Shown: in pieces, positions 27,808 through 36,175 of the stretch
Numbering within the stretch: position 1 is the first letter of the stretch
Layout: each line of letters begins with the position of its first letter
Assembly (NCBI GenBank): GCA_013177855.1
Contig: JABLYA010000002.1
Location: 1 to 64,000, forward strand
Origin: Ignavibacteria bacterium
GTDB taxonomy: Bacteria > Bacteroidota > Ignavibacteria > Ch128b
Reading direction: 5' to 3'
DNA length: 64,000 nucleotides
Position numbers and translations under genes: made by a program
Notes under the pieces: generated by a model
Seen by the model: the letters and a program-made list of their open reading frames with translations, nothing else
Databases searched by the model: none
What the model was told of the DNA's origin: nothing

Positions 27808-28812
27808 TTATTGTCCAGTCACATAAGGATAATTCATTATATCTGTATTCGGATTAAATCTTGTTCCTGGCATTTGATCATAAATCATTGCATTTGTTCC
27901 ATAAATCAATGATTTAGCGTCATAACCAAGAACTCGCAAGAAAGCAACAACTTGAGCACTTGTTTGACCAGTGTAACAATAAACGACAACTGGTTTATTT
28001 GTTGGCAATGTCTTCAAATAAGTTGTGGATTTCAGATCGCTTCTTGGAGTGTATTGAACAGCACCAGGAATATGACCCTGATTATAATGATCAACTGGCC
28101 AGTAATTAACAATATAATATCCACTTAGATTTGTGAAAACACCACTGTGACTAATTTTTGCAGGATCCCAACCAGCGGTTAAAAGTTCTTTTACTCTTGC
28201 TTCTAAAATTTCTGGACCAGTTTTCTTTCCTGTATTGATTGAAGGAAGATCTCCAGGCTGATTTTTTGATGCAGCTTGAGTTGTAAATTGTGAAGCTCTT
28301 GAGTTACCTATATTTGCTAACCAATATCCCTCTGCAAATACTTGATGCCAGGAGCTCATTCCATATTTAAGAGAAAAGACATTATTATAACCCATTAATC
28401 TCAAAAGTCCTGTTACATATCCTGCTGATTGACCAGCGTAGCAGGTTATTACAATTTTATCATAATTAGAAGTATTTAAGGTTTTAATATGATCCAGAAC
28501 TTTTGGAATGTCTACTCTATGCGCCCCAGCAATATGACCTTTATTAACAAATGTTGCTGAGTCTCGCACATCGATTATATAAATTTTTGAAGGATTATTT
28601 TGTAAATAAGTATAAACATCACTTGCTGATATAATTGCTGGACAACTTGTTGAATTGATGTAATCACCGCCAGGACCTTCAAGGTATTCAAGAAGTACTT
28701 GAGCCTCGTTAATTGGAGTTTCGGGCTCAGAAGATTTTTCTTTACAACCATTTGTAAAAGAAACAAGAATTAGAACTAGTAATAATGCTAAGAGTTTTTG
28801 TAATTGCTTCAT
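27808..28812 (-). CDS. Lipoprotein with two rhodanese domains
   Basis: The 334-residue protein has a type II signal peptide with lipobox TNGC (Cys about 23). It carries two rhodanese folds, about residues 60-160 and 215-320. Both have an active-site cysteine loop, CYAGQSAGY and CYTGQTSAQ, so both could be catalytic. It stands 29 bp behind the decaheme gene, last in the cytochrome run. In Geobacter, some extracellular electron-conduit gene clusters (ext type) also contain a rhodanese-like lipoprotein next to a porin and multiheme cytochromes; the match in arrangement suggests a shared, still unclear function, perhaps handling sulfur, selenium or tellurium species. Confidence 0.92.
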   Translation of the reverse strand: MKQLQKLLALLLVLILVSFTNGCKEKSSEPETPINEAQVLLEYLEGPGGDYINSTSCPAIISASDVYTYLQNNPSKIYIIDVRDSATFVNKGHIAGAHRVDIPKVLDHIKTLNTSNYDKIVITCYAGQSAGYVTGLLRLMGYNNVFSLKYGMSSWHQVFAEGYWLANIGNSRASQFTTQAASKNQPGDLPSINTGKKTGPEILEARVKELLTAGWDPAKISHSGVFTNLSGYYIVNYWPVDHYNQGHIPGAVQYTPRSDLKSTTYLKTLPTNKPVVVYCYTGQTSAQVVAFLRVLGYDAKSLIYGTNAMIYDQMPGTRFNPNTDIMNYPYVTGQ

Positions 28813-28841
28813 AATTTTTCTCCCTATTTTTTGTTTAACAT

Positions 28842-30209
28842 TTAATTATTAACTCCCCAGCTTGCTGGAAGCTTTCCATCCACAGTTACTGATCTGCTTG
28901 CTTCCTTTTCCCAATCAAGCAAGTCTGAGTTGAATAGATACAATTCTTTGTTTCTAAATGTATTTCCTTCTTTTATTATGTGACAATTATCATAGCAAGG
29001 TTTACCAGGCGAAACTTGTGTTCTGCTGGTCCACCTCTGTATGTTATGAGGTGTTGCATATTTATAAGTAGGTCTAACAGCAAAATTTGGAAGATTCGAA
29101 ACTCCATATAAACTCCAGCTGTCTGGAGCCATAAGAGAACGTCTTAAAGTTGCATATTTATATGGTTTGGTTTCTGGAATTGGATTAATTCCAATTTTAA
29201 ATGACTGATATGATGGTATTCTCGCACCCTCACCACCAACGTGACAGCTTCCACAATTATTATAATTTTGTGAATGACAGACGTTACAATTGAAAGTATT
29301 TATATGAACTTGATGATATGCATTGCTTGTTGCAATTCCTGAATGACATTTCTCGCACTTAGGTAAGGAAGGAACTTTATATCTTTGATCATAAATCTTT
29401 CCATCCCCGTGTAATTCGTCGGTCGTATGACAACTTAAACATTTAAGTCCTTTTGTTTGATGAACATCCGGAGTGCTTCCCGGTGCCAATCCAAAATACG
29501 CATGTGCAACTCTACTCGAATGACAAGCTGTACATTGATTAAGCATATCTGGTTTAGTGAAATTATGCCCATTCAATAATCCACCACCACCAGCTTTCGG
29601 ACGGTTCACATGACAATCACCACATCCACCGTGACATTTTGCACAATTAATTTTATAACCATCTTTTAATTGTGAAGGTAATTGATCAAACTTAGCTGGT
29701 AAATCGTTTACATTAGTATATACAAAACCATATCTTAGAACAACCATACTCTTTTGACCCCAGCCATTATGGATATTATTATGAGCTTTTGAAACAATAC
29801 TCGGATGGCAAGAAGCACATTTTTCCATTGCTTCTTCTGAAGGATGTCTTATAAAATCTCCAGAATGTGCAAGTCGCTTATCGCCAGTATTATCTACACC
29901 ATTATGACAACTTGTGCAAGGAATTTTTCCATGTGTTGAAGCTTTAAAAGCCCTATATCCATCTCCACCCATAAAGACACGATCATAAGGTTCAATGTGG
30001 GGAATTTCGCCACCACAACCACCACCTGCAGAAACTGTATCTGGTGAATAAACCTTCTTCAAGTATTCATAGTTGGTGTGACAACCTTCACAGGAATTGA
30101 CAGAAAGTTCTTGTTGAACACTTGTTGGAGTTTTTGGTTCTTCACCGCAACCAAAAATTAATACACTAAAAAAGATAATAATCAGCAATGAAATAAAATT
30201 TTGTTTCAT
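28842..30209 (-). CDS. Decaheme lipoprotein cytochrome c with an extra CX3CH motif
   Basis: The product of 455 residues begins at ATG 30209, preceded by GGAGG. A longer in-frame start at 30332 would add a leader overlapping the terminator hairpin and is rejected. Lipobox FGC follows a hydrophobic stretch. Ten CXXCH motifs are present (CEGCH, CTSCH, CASCH, CAKCH, CGDCH, CTACH, CLSCH, CEKCH, CNVCH, CGSCH), the fourth and fifth almost touching (CAKCHGGCGDCH). Near the C-terminus, CYDNCH (28980-28997) is a possible non-canonical eleventh site. It is probably anchored to the outer membrane, receiving electrons through the barrel-cytochrome conduit. Confidence 0.92.
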   Translation of the reverse strand: MKQNFISLLIIIFFSVLIFGCGEEPKTPTSVQQELSVNSCEGCHTNYEYLKKVYSPDTVSAGGGCGGEIPHIEPYDRVFMGGDGYRAFKASTHGKIPCTSCHNGVDNTGDKRLAHSGDFIRHPSEEAMEKCASCHPSIVSKAHNNIHNGWGQKSMVVLRYGFVYTNVNDLPAKFDQLPSQLKDGYKINCAKCHGGCGDCHVNRPKAGGGGLLNGHNFTKPDMLNQCTACHSSRVAHAYFGLAPGSTPDVHQTKGLKCLSCHTTDELHGDGKIYDQRYKVPSLPKCEKCHSGIATSNAYHQVHINTFNCNVCHSQNYNNCGSCHVGGEGARIPSYQSFKIGINPIPETKPYKYATLRRSLMAPDSWSLYGVSNLPNFAVRPTYKYATPHNIQRWTSRTQVSPGKPCYDNCHIIKEGNTFRNKELYLFNSDLLDWEKEASRSVTVDGKLPASWGVNN

Positions 30210-30308
30210 ATTATTTTCCTCCGGGGAATTTTTTAGGTGGGTTACAAAATTTCTAAAATGAATTTCCTTTCGAAACATCCTCAGCACAAAGATTATGAGA
30301 AAAATAAA

Positions 30309-30340
30309 CTGAGAGGATTGAACCTGGATCAATCCTCTCT
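30309..30340 (-). terminator. Intergenic hairpin between two cytochrome genes (terminator or processing site)
   Basis: Perfect 11-bp arms GAGAGGATTGA / TCAATCCTCTC around a 7-base loop. In the minus direction the stem is followed by AGTTTATTTTT. It lies directly after the seven-motif cytochrome gene and 100 bp before the decaheme start, so it may end or reduce transcription between them. Confidence 0.75.
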
Positions 30341-30346
30341 TAAAAA

Positions 30347-31249
30347 TTAACGTTCTATTTCAATGTTAAACACATTAATTTTTCCATTAATGTGTTTTTC
30401 TTTATCGATAATTCGACCCTGATAATCAACAACTCCTGGATGGCAATTAGCACAAGGATTATTATTTAAGTCTGTTAAAGATGAATTAATATGACCAATT
30501 GGCGATGGATCAGTTTCGGACTTACCATGACAGCTGTTACATTTCAAATATGTTCCATCAACAACATTCCAAATAGGATTCGAGTTGTTTCCAATCATTG
30601 CATCTTGAGTATAAGCAAATGGATAAGAACTTTCAGACTTTGTAAATCTAAAATTGCCGTGGCAGTAAGTATTAGAACAGGAAATTTGATTGTAATTATA
30701 AACTGGTTGATTAGTTGGACTAGTACCTTTCACAGCAAGTCCAGTAAAGATAATTTCCGCCGAGGGACTTCCATCAATATGCCCCGCATCAGAAAAACCT
30801 CGCGGAATCGTATGGCACACAGAACATTCCACAGCACTGCCTATTGATTGACCTCCCAAGTGTTTCGTGTGTGCACCAACTCCACGAGAAGTTTCAGAAA
30901 TTCCTCCGCTCAAGTCTCTCGGCGGCGCAATTTGTAATGGATTTGCAAAATCACCATGACAGGTATTGCAAGCTTCAGGTCCGCCTGGTTGTTTATGACA
31001 TTCAAGACAGGAAGCATTTGCAGTTCCGCCAGTGTAATTTACGGCATGGCATTGTTGACAATATTTCAAATCCCAGTTCATCTGAGCGACTAACTTTCCA
31101 TGAAAATTGGGCGATGAAGGATTATTCACACCCTCTTTGTGTAAAGATATTGGTGCTGGTGTTGTAATATCCGATTTTATTTCGCTGCACGAAATAAATG
31201 CTATTGAGAGAAATAACAAACTTGAATAAAGTAAAATTATCTTTTTCAT
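30347..31249 (-). CDS. Multiheme lipoprotein cytochrome with CX4CH motif
   Basis: The 300-residue lipoprotein (lipobox FISC) has six CXXCH sites (CQQCH, CLECH, CNTCH, CSVCH, CNSCH, CANCH) and one CSNTYCH (30659-30679). The pattern CX4CH followed downstream by CXXCH marks the Geobacter-type CxxxxCH...CXXCH domain found in outer-membrane electron-transfer proteins. It lies 15 bp behind the dodecaheme gene in the same transcript, with a hairpin at its 3' end. The predicted place is the outer membrane, on the periplasmic or surface side of the barrel. Confidence 0.93.
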   Translation of the reverse strand: MKKIILLYSSLLFLSIAFISCSEIKSDITTPAPISLHKEGVNNPSSPNFHGKLVAQMNWDLKYCQQCHAVNYTGGTANASCLECHKQPGGPEACNTCHGDFANPLQIAPPRDLSGGISETSRGVGAHTKHLGGQSIGSAVECSVCHTIPRGFSDAGHIDGSPSAEIIFTGLAVKGTSPTNQPVYNYNQISCSNTYCHGNFRFTKSESSYPFAYTQDAMIGNNSNPIWNVVDGTYLKCNSCHGKSETDPSPIGHINSSLTDLNNNPCANCHPGVVDYQGRIIDKEKHINGKINVFNIEIER

Positions 31250-31264
31250 AGTTCATTCACTTTT

Positions 31265-32299
31265 TTATTTCTTTGGAATATGACAGGTAATACAAACTGG
31301 ATCCTGTCCCTGCACATCATGACAAGAAATGCATCTTTCAATATCTCTTCTTGCAAGTTTTGCATGTTCTCCGCCATCAGTACCAGGAAACTTCACAAAG
31401 TTTGGTGATAAGTGAGAAGACGGTAGCGCTCCTCCTAATGAAATATCTCCACCAGTTGCACTATGACAATTCACACAAAAAGTTTCTATTTCATGGCAAG
31501 TCTGACATTGTGCGTTCTTACCTTTCAAATCCATTCCATGAGTAAAACGATAATTTAAATCATGAACTCGAGTGACTTGCTGCTGTTTTGTTCCATCAAT
31601 AAAATTATCAGGCACAAATGGTTGATAAAAATCGTTCGGTGCATTCGATTCATTTAGAACTTTTGTTCCAACATGACAGCTTTCACAGGAATTATTATCA
31701 TGACACATTACACAATTTGCATTTGGCTTGGAAGCAAGGAATTTATGAAACTTGACAAAATCTGTTTTTTGATGGTCAGCTGGAATGAGATTAGCCGTTG
31801 TAATATGACAGGCTTCGCATGCATTGGTTACATTCTTTTTATCATTATGACAGGTGTAGCAATTTTCCATCTTAGGATTAACTAGAGCCGATTCAAAGCT
31901 GTAATCAACTTCCGTCAAACCTTTATGACAATCAACGCATTTCTTTCCCTGTTCAAGATGAGATTTATGATTAAAAATTAATTCTGATTTCTTTTGAATT
32001 AAAGGCTCTTGAACATTCTCATAATGACAGGTATTGCATCCATCGGTATCATTGACATCATGGCAGCTGGCACAATCATCTTTTACTGGCAATAATCTCA
32101 TTGATAAACTTGTGGCTTCGGTTACTCCCGAATGACAGCTTTCGCAATCAACAGACTCATGAATTCGATGGGAGAATTTAATTATGTCCTTATTTGTTTT
32201 CTTCTCACCAAGTAAATTAGGCAAAGATTGCGAAGCTGTTATAAAAAGGAATAAGAGCGAGATTATTCCAAAACTAAAGTAGTAATTTTTTACTTTCAT
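31265..32299 (-). CDS. Periplasmic dodecaheme c-type cytochrome
   Basis: The 344-residue protein has a cleavable signal peptide without lipobox, so it is probably soluble in the periplasm. Twelve CXXCH motifs occur in groups, many preceded by KFSHRIH, FNHKSHL or FVKFH, histidines typical of cytochrome c3/c7-type bis-His ligation. It begins 1 bp after the end of the barrel gene, implying tight co-translation. Its likely role is loading electrons into (or taking them from) the outer-membrane barrel complex. Confidence 0.94.
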   Translation of the reverse strand: MKVKNYYFSFGIISLLFLFITASQSLPNLLGEKKTNKDIIKFSHRIHESVDCESCHSGVTEATSLSMRLLPVKDDCASCHDVNDTDGCNTCHYENVQEPLIQKKSELIFNHKSHLEQGKKCVDCHKGLTEVDYSFESALVNPKMENCYTCHNDKKNVTNACEACHITTANLIPADHQKTDFVKFHKFLASKPNANCVMCHDNNSCESCHVGTKVLNESNAPNDFYQPFVPDNFIDGTKQQQVTRVHDLNYRFTHGMDLKGKNAQCQTCHEIETFCVNCHSATGGDISLGGALPSSHLSPNFVKFPGTDGGEHAKLARRDIERCISCHDVQGQDPVCITCHIPKK

Positions 32300-32300
32300 A

Positions 32301-33572
32301 TTACAACACTTTTAAGTTTGTATTAAACCAGTAATTTATTTTGAATAAAAATCTGAAATCATTTTTGTAGATTTTATTATTCAGATATTGAGCCTGAAGG
32401 TCAAACGAGAGAATTCTCCAGGGTCGAATGTTTGTTCCAGCTAAAAAATAAAGAGTTGAATTTTTTAGACTTGATGAAGAAAGTTTATAACTCGAATAAC
32501 CTAATCCAAGTGACGGAGTCATCAAACCGTTAAACAATCTGTAATTCGAATAGAGAGAAACAGCATCCAACTCGCCGGCATAACCAAAATTCTTTGCATA
32601 AGAAACCATTCCAAAAGGAGTCACAACCCCCAGCGAAACCCTTGATGAATTATCATCACTATATTTAACAAGTCCATATTTCCCCGTAAAACTAATCGAA
32701 CTATTCAATCTATAATTCAACCCAACTTCAATCTCTTGATTATTCTGGACGACAGATTCAAAAATTGTAAAATATGAATTATATCTGATCAAAGGTTCTC
32801 GATAAGCGTAATATAAATTCAAACTAAGGTTTCTGAAAAGATTTGCATCTCCCGAAAATTCAAATCTCGAAACCTTGTCAAAATTCAAATCATAGAATAA
32901 TCTTGAGTTTAATGAAATTTTATTCAAATCATAACCAGCTTCAGCATTAACAAATTCAAATTGAGTGCTTCCTGGTTGAACAAGAACAGTTATGGGGTTT
33001 AAGTTCTCATCAAGTCTTGTTGTTAAGTAATTTTCCGAATTATAATTTTTATTGAGATATCCAATTCCTAAAAACAAATTTCCAAATTGACCCTGTAACT
33101 TACCGCCAAATAAATAATTATTTCCCCAGTCAGAAATCAGACCAAATTTTTGATAAGCAGGAACATTCCCGCCATAATAACCACTCAATTTTAATTTCCA
33201 ATATTTGAGATCCAAACTTACACCATCAAAAAGACCACTGGCAACCGAATGATATAACGGCTGTCTACCAATTTTAATTGTTGCAATATTCAAGATATCA
33301 CGAGCCTCGGCATAAAGATTAAATAAACGCACTCTTGGATCATACTTAATCTTTTTGATTAAATCCTGCTCAACTATGAGGGTAGTTCTTAATGTAAACC
33401 AATCTTTATTGAGATTAAATTGCCCGTATTGATAAGATCTTAAAAACTTATTTGAAACATCTTTTGATTCAGCTCTTTCAAAAGTATAGAAAGTTGAAGA
33501 AATTCTACCATTAAAATTCTGGGCAAAGATTGGAAGGAATAAGGCAAGTAAAAGAGTAAAGATTTTTCTCAT
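32301..33572 (-). CDS. Outer-membrane beta-barrel, probable porin of a porin-cytochrome conduit
   Basis: The 423-residue protein has a signal peptide ending IFAQ and about 16-20 amphipathic strands with aromatic girdles, ending FLFKINYWFNTNLKVL. It contains no heme motif. In its N-terminal quarter RLFNLYAEARDILNIATIKIGRQ resembles porin-like barrels that carry multiheme cytochromes. It is first of five genes in the minus-strand run and 1 bp from the dodecaheme gene. By analogy with MtrB-, Omb- and ExtI-type porins it would sheath a cytochrome; the analogy is of arrangement, no sequence match was tested. Confidence 0.85.
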   Translation of the reverse strand: MRKIFTLLLALFLPIFAQNFNGRISSTFYTFERAESKDVSNKFLRSYQYGQFNLNKDWFTLRTTLIVEQDLIKKIKYDPRVRLFNLYAEARDILNIATIKIGRQPLYHSVASGLFDGVSLDLKYWKLKLSGYYGGNVPAYQKFGLISDWGNNYLFGGKLQGQFGNLFLGIGYLNKNYNSENYLTTRLDENLNPITVLVQPGSTQFEFVNAEAGYDLNKISLNSRLFYDLNFDKVSRFEFSGDANLFRNLSLNLYYAYREPLIRYNSYFTIFESVVQNNQEIEVGLNYRLNSSISFTGKYGLVKYSDDNSSRVSLGVVTPFGMVSYAKNFGYAGELDAVSLYSNYRLFNGLMTPSLGLGYSSYKLSSSSLKNSTLYFLAGTNIRPWRILSFDLQAQYLNNKIYKNDFRFLFKINYWFNTNLKVL

Positions 33573-33871
33573 ATTCTCTCTTCTATTTTATTAGTCAATA
33601 ATTTGACAATTATAAATTTTCAAGAATTATTCCACTTTTATTCGTAGTGCATTACCTAAAATTAATCAAAAAAAGTAATTTTTGACAATGTTGATAATTC
33701 ATTTTTTATCACAATTAAGAATCTTAATTCAGATTTGAAAAACAATCATCAATTGGCAATAATTAAGTATTAAAAAACTGCATTTTCTTCTTTTTTGTTT
33801 TCAAACTTTGGACTATATTGCACTCCGAAAAAATTTTTTTAAGAACAGCAAAATTAATTTAAGAGGAAATT
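33573..33871. other. Divergent intergenic region between the electron-conduit barrel and the 56-aa gene
   Basis: No gene-like frame. TTTG (33794-33797) and TATATTG (33814-33820) upstream of the small gene look like a weak Bacteroidota promoter, with spacing 16 instead of about 19. Nothing else was recognised. Confidence 0.4.
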
Positions 33872-34042
33872 ATGGCTAAGACATCATCATTTGCTGATAA
33901 AGCTGCTAAAGCACAGAAGAAAAAAGATGAATTGATCAATGTAAAAATAGTCGAAGCTTATTTTGACGAAAAGAAAAAATCCTACAAGTTCAAAAACCGT
34001 TTCGTTAAAGTTAAAACTTTAGACGAATTAGCAAAAATCTAA
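33872..34042 (+). CDS. Small basic protein of 56 residues
   Basis: This frame of 56 codons has a good ribosome site (AAGAGG, 5 bases before ATG) and a strong terminator 24 bp after the stop, so it behaves as a complete single-gene unit. The product begins MAKTSSFADKAAKAQKKKDE and continues INVKIVEAYFDEKKKSYKFKN; it is lysine-rich with a predicted N-terminal helix and a C-terminal beta pattern, and has no signal peptide. I recognise no family; a nucleic-acid or ribosome-binding role is a guess from charge only. Confidence 0.75.
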   Translation: MAKTSSFADKAAKAQKKKDELINVKIVEAYFDEKKKSYKFKNRFVKVKTLDELAKI

Positions 34043-34065
34043 ACAATCTATCTCCCCTGATTTTT

Positions 34066-34108
34066 AGTCTCCTTCAAAAGAAATTTTTAGAAGGAGACTT
34101 TTTTATTT
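34066..34108 (+). terminator. Terminator after the 56-aa gene
   Basis: Arms AGTCTCCTT (34066-34074) and AAGGAGACT (34091-34099), then a T-rich tract on the plus strand. Confidence 0.85.
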
Positions 34109-34150
34109 TAAATCAATTTTCTTCAATTCAATTCATCAAGACCTATTTCT

Positions 34151-34158
34151 TATCTTTG
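34151..34158 (+). promoter_or_regulatory. Candidate -7 promoter element of the ornithine aminotransferase gene
   Basis: TATCTTTG matches the Bacteroidota -7 consensus TAnnTTTG and lies 20 bp before the ATG, just upstream of the ribosome site AAAGGAG. No clear TTTG at -33 was found. Confidence 0.45.
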
Positions 34159-34178
34159 TAGAAAAAAAGGAGCAATTT

Positions 34179-35384
34179 ATGACCACTCAAGAGTATATCC
34201 AGATTGAAGAAAAGTTTGGCGCTCATAATTACCATCCACTTGATGTTGTCATCACAAAAGGCGAAAGAGTATGGGTTTATGATGTTGAAGGAAAAAAATA
34301 TATGGACTTTCTTTCAGCATATTCAGCAGTAAATCAGGGACATTGTCATCCAAGAATTATCAATGCATTAAAAACTCAAGCTGAAAAAATAACTTTGACT
34401 TCAAGAGCTTTTAGAAACGATCAACTTCCACTGCTTGCAAAAGAACTTTGTGAACTGACTGGTTATGAAATGATGCTTCCAATGAATTCAGGTGCAGAGG
34501 CCGTGGAAACTGCAATTAAAATGGCTCGAAAATGGGGTTATAAACTTAAAGGTGTAGAAGAAGACAAAGCCGAAATCATTGTTTGTTCAAATAACTTTCA
34601 CGGAAGAACAACAACTATAGTCTCTTTTTCAACGGAACCACAATACAGAGATGGATTTGGTCCATTTACTCCAGGCTTTGTTATCATTCCATACAATGAT
34701 GTTGAAGCTTTGAAAAAGGCAATAAATAAGAATACAATCGCGTTCCTTGTTGAACCTATTCAAGGAGAAGCTGGAATTATCATACCTGATGATGGTTATT
34801 TGAAAGAAGCATTCGATGTATGTAAAGAAGCAAACATTTTATTTATTGCAGATGAAATACAAACAGGACTCGGAAGAACCGGAAAATTACTTGCTTACGA
34901 ATATGAAAGTATTAAACCTGATGCTGTCATAATCGGCAAAGCTTTATCAGGTGGAGCTTATCCAGTTTCAGCTGTTTTATCATCGAAAGAAATTCTTGGT
35001 GTATTTAAACCGGGAGATCATGGAAGTACATTTGGTGGTAATCCACTTGCTGCAGCAATTGCAAGAGAAGCACTAAAAGTTATTGTGGAAGAAAAATTAC
35101 CAGAAAGATCTTTTGAGCTTGGAAATTATTTCTTAGAAAAGCTCAGAACAATTCAAAGTAAACATATAAAAGAAATTCGTGGTAAAGGATTATTCATTGG
35201 AATTGAGCTTCTGCCTGAAGCAGGCGGCGCAAGAAGATTTTGCGAAGCATTAAAAGAAGAAGGATTACTTTGTAAAGAAACTCACGAAAATGTAATTCGT
35301 CTCGCTCCGCCTCTAGTTATTGAAAAGGAAGAAATTGATTGGGCGTTTGAAAAAATTAAAAAAGTCTTAGAGGAATTAAATTAA
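34179..35384 (+). CDS. rocD: Ornithine aminotransferase (ornithine--oxo-acid transaminase)
   Basis: The 401-residue PLP enzyme converts ornithine and 2-oxoglutarate to glutamate semialdehyde and glutamate. The N-terminal [20 protein letters not shown] and [18 protein letters not shown] are characteristic of ornithine aminotransferases within class III. The PLP lysine is in [15 protein letters not shown] (about residue 254), with the aspartate in [14 protein letters not shown]. Length matches the family. It is a single gene between two terminators, with AAAGGAG before the start. Confidence 0.96.
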   Translation: MTTQEYIQIEEKFGAHNYHPLDVVITKGERVWVYDVEGKKYMDFLSAYSAVNQGHCHPRIINALKTQAEKITLTSRAFRNDQLPLLAKELCELTGYEMMLPMNSGAEAVETAIKMARKWGYKLKGVEEDKAEIIVCSNNFHGRTTTIVSFSTEPQYRDGFGPFTPGFVIIPYNDVEALKKAINKNTIAFLVEPIQGEAGIIIPDDGYLKEAFDVCKEANILFIADEIQTGLGRTGKLLAYEYESIKPDAVIIGKALSGGAYPVSAVLSSKEILGVFKPGDHGSTFGGNPLAAAIAREALKVIVEEKLPERSFELGNYFLEKLRTIQSKHIKEIRGKGLFIGIELLPEAGGARRFCEALKEEGLLCKETHENVIRLAPPLVIEKEEIDWAFEKIKKVLEELN

Positions 35385-35395
35385 GAAAGGATTTT

Positions 35396-35440
35396 AGGTG
35401 AGAGTTAACTGCTCAAAAGAGCAGTTACTCACCTTTTTAT
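35396..35440. terminator. Bidirectional terminator between rocD and the convergent zinc-ribbon gene
   Basis: AGGTGAG...AACTGCTC pairs with GAGCAGTT.ACTCACCT (one small bulge), loop AAAA, followed by TTTTTAT on the plus strand. Confidence 0.85.
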
Positions 35441-35443
35441 ATT

Positions 35444-36157
35444 TTAAAGATTTTCTATTTCAGCTGAGATGAGGATTCTACCACAAGATTCGCAGGTATA
35501 AATTTTATCATTTCTTCTAATTTCGAGCTGCTTTTGAGAAGAAATTACCGCATAGCAGCCTTCGCAGGCATTTCGCTTTATCGTAACAACTGCTTTTCCT
35601 TTTGCTTCACGAATTCTTGTATAAAGAGCTAAATCGGCTCTCGTAATTTTTGCGACAAGATTTTCTCTTTTTTGCTCGAGCTCTTTTCTCTCTTTTTCAG
35701 TAACCTTATCAATTTCAGCTAAATCTTTCTTCTTATCTTTTAATTCTTTTTCAATTTCATCGAGCTCAGGTTCAAGTTCTTCGATTTCTTGAGTAAGTTT
35801 TTTACTTAAGTCAGCGAGAGAGTTATTTTCCTGCTCGAGCTTTTGAATTAATTCTTCCGTAAAATCTATTTCTTTTGTGAGAGCATCGTATTCTCTATTT
35901 GTTTTTACCTGCAAAAGCTGAGCTTTGTATTTCTTTAAGTTAGCTTTCGACTCAGCTATTTTGTCATCGTTCTCTTCTCTCTTCTTGAGAGAATTTTCTT
36001 TTTCGCGTTTTTTCTCTTGAATTGTATCTTTAAGAGTTTTTAATCTTGACTCAAGCAATTCAATTTCTCGTGGTAATTCCCCTCTCAGCTCATCGAGCTT
36101 ATCAAGCTCGGTATCAATTTTCTGGAGTTCCCACAATAATTTTAATCTTTGTTTCAA
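35444..36157 (-). CDS. Coiled-coil protein with C4 zinc ribbon (DUF164/CT398-like)
   Basis: The 237-residue protein is almost entirely one long antiparallel coiled coil (residues about 5-175) with heptads rich in Leu, Glu and Lys, followed by a zinc ribbon with the cysteine pairs CEGC and CESC (ACEGCYAVISSQ...YTCESCGRIL). This is the CT398/DUF164 family, often found next to nif3-like genes as here (18 bp between them). A role in protein or RNA quality control has been suggested for related proteins; the function here is not known. Confidence 0.93.
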   Translation of the reverse strand: MKQRLKLLWELQKIDTELDKLDELRGELPREIELLESRLKTLKDTIQEKKREKENSLKKREENDDKIAESKANLKKYKAQLLQVKTNREYDALTKEIDFTEELIQKLEQENNSLADLSKKLTQEIEELEPELDEIEKELKDKKKDLAEIDKVTEKERKELEQKRENLVAKITRADLALYTRIREAKGKAVVTIKRNACEGCYAVISSQKQLEIRRNDKIYTCESCGRILISAEIENL

Positions 36158-36175
36158 TTTTTTATCTCCTCAATT

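Noticed and set aside
28842-30332. Longer start of the decaheme cytochrome at 30332
   Set aside because: The internal ATG at 30209 has GGAGG and gives a proper lipoprotein signal; the longer form covers the terminator hairpin.
30491-31167. Two open frames antisense to the CX4CH cytochrome gene
   Set aside because: Cysteine-rich composition of the sense strand leaves few stops; no ribosome site.
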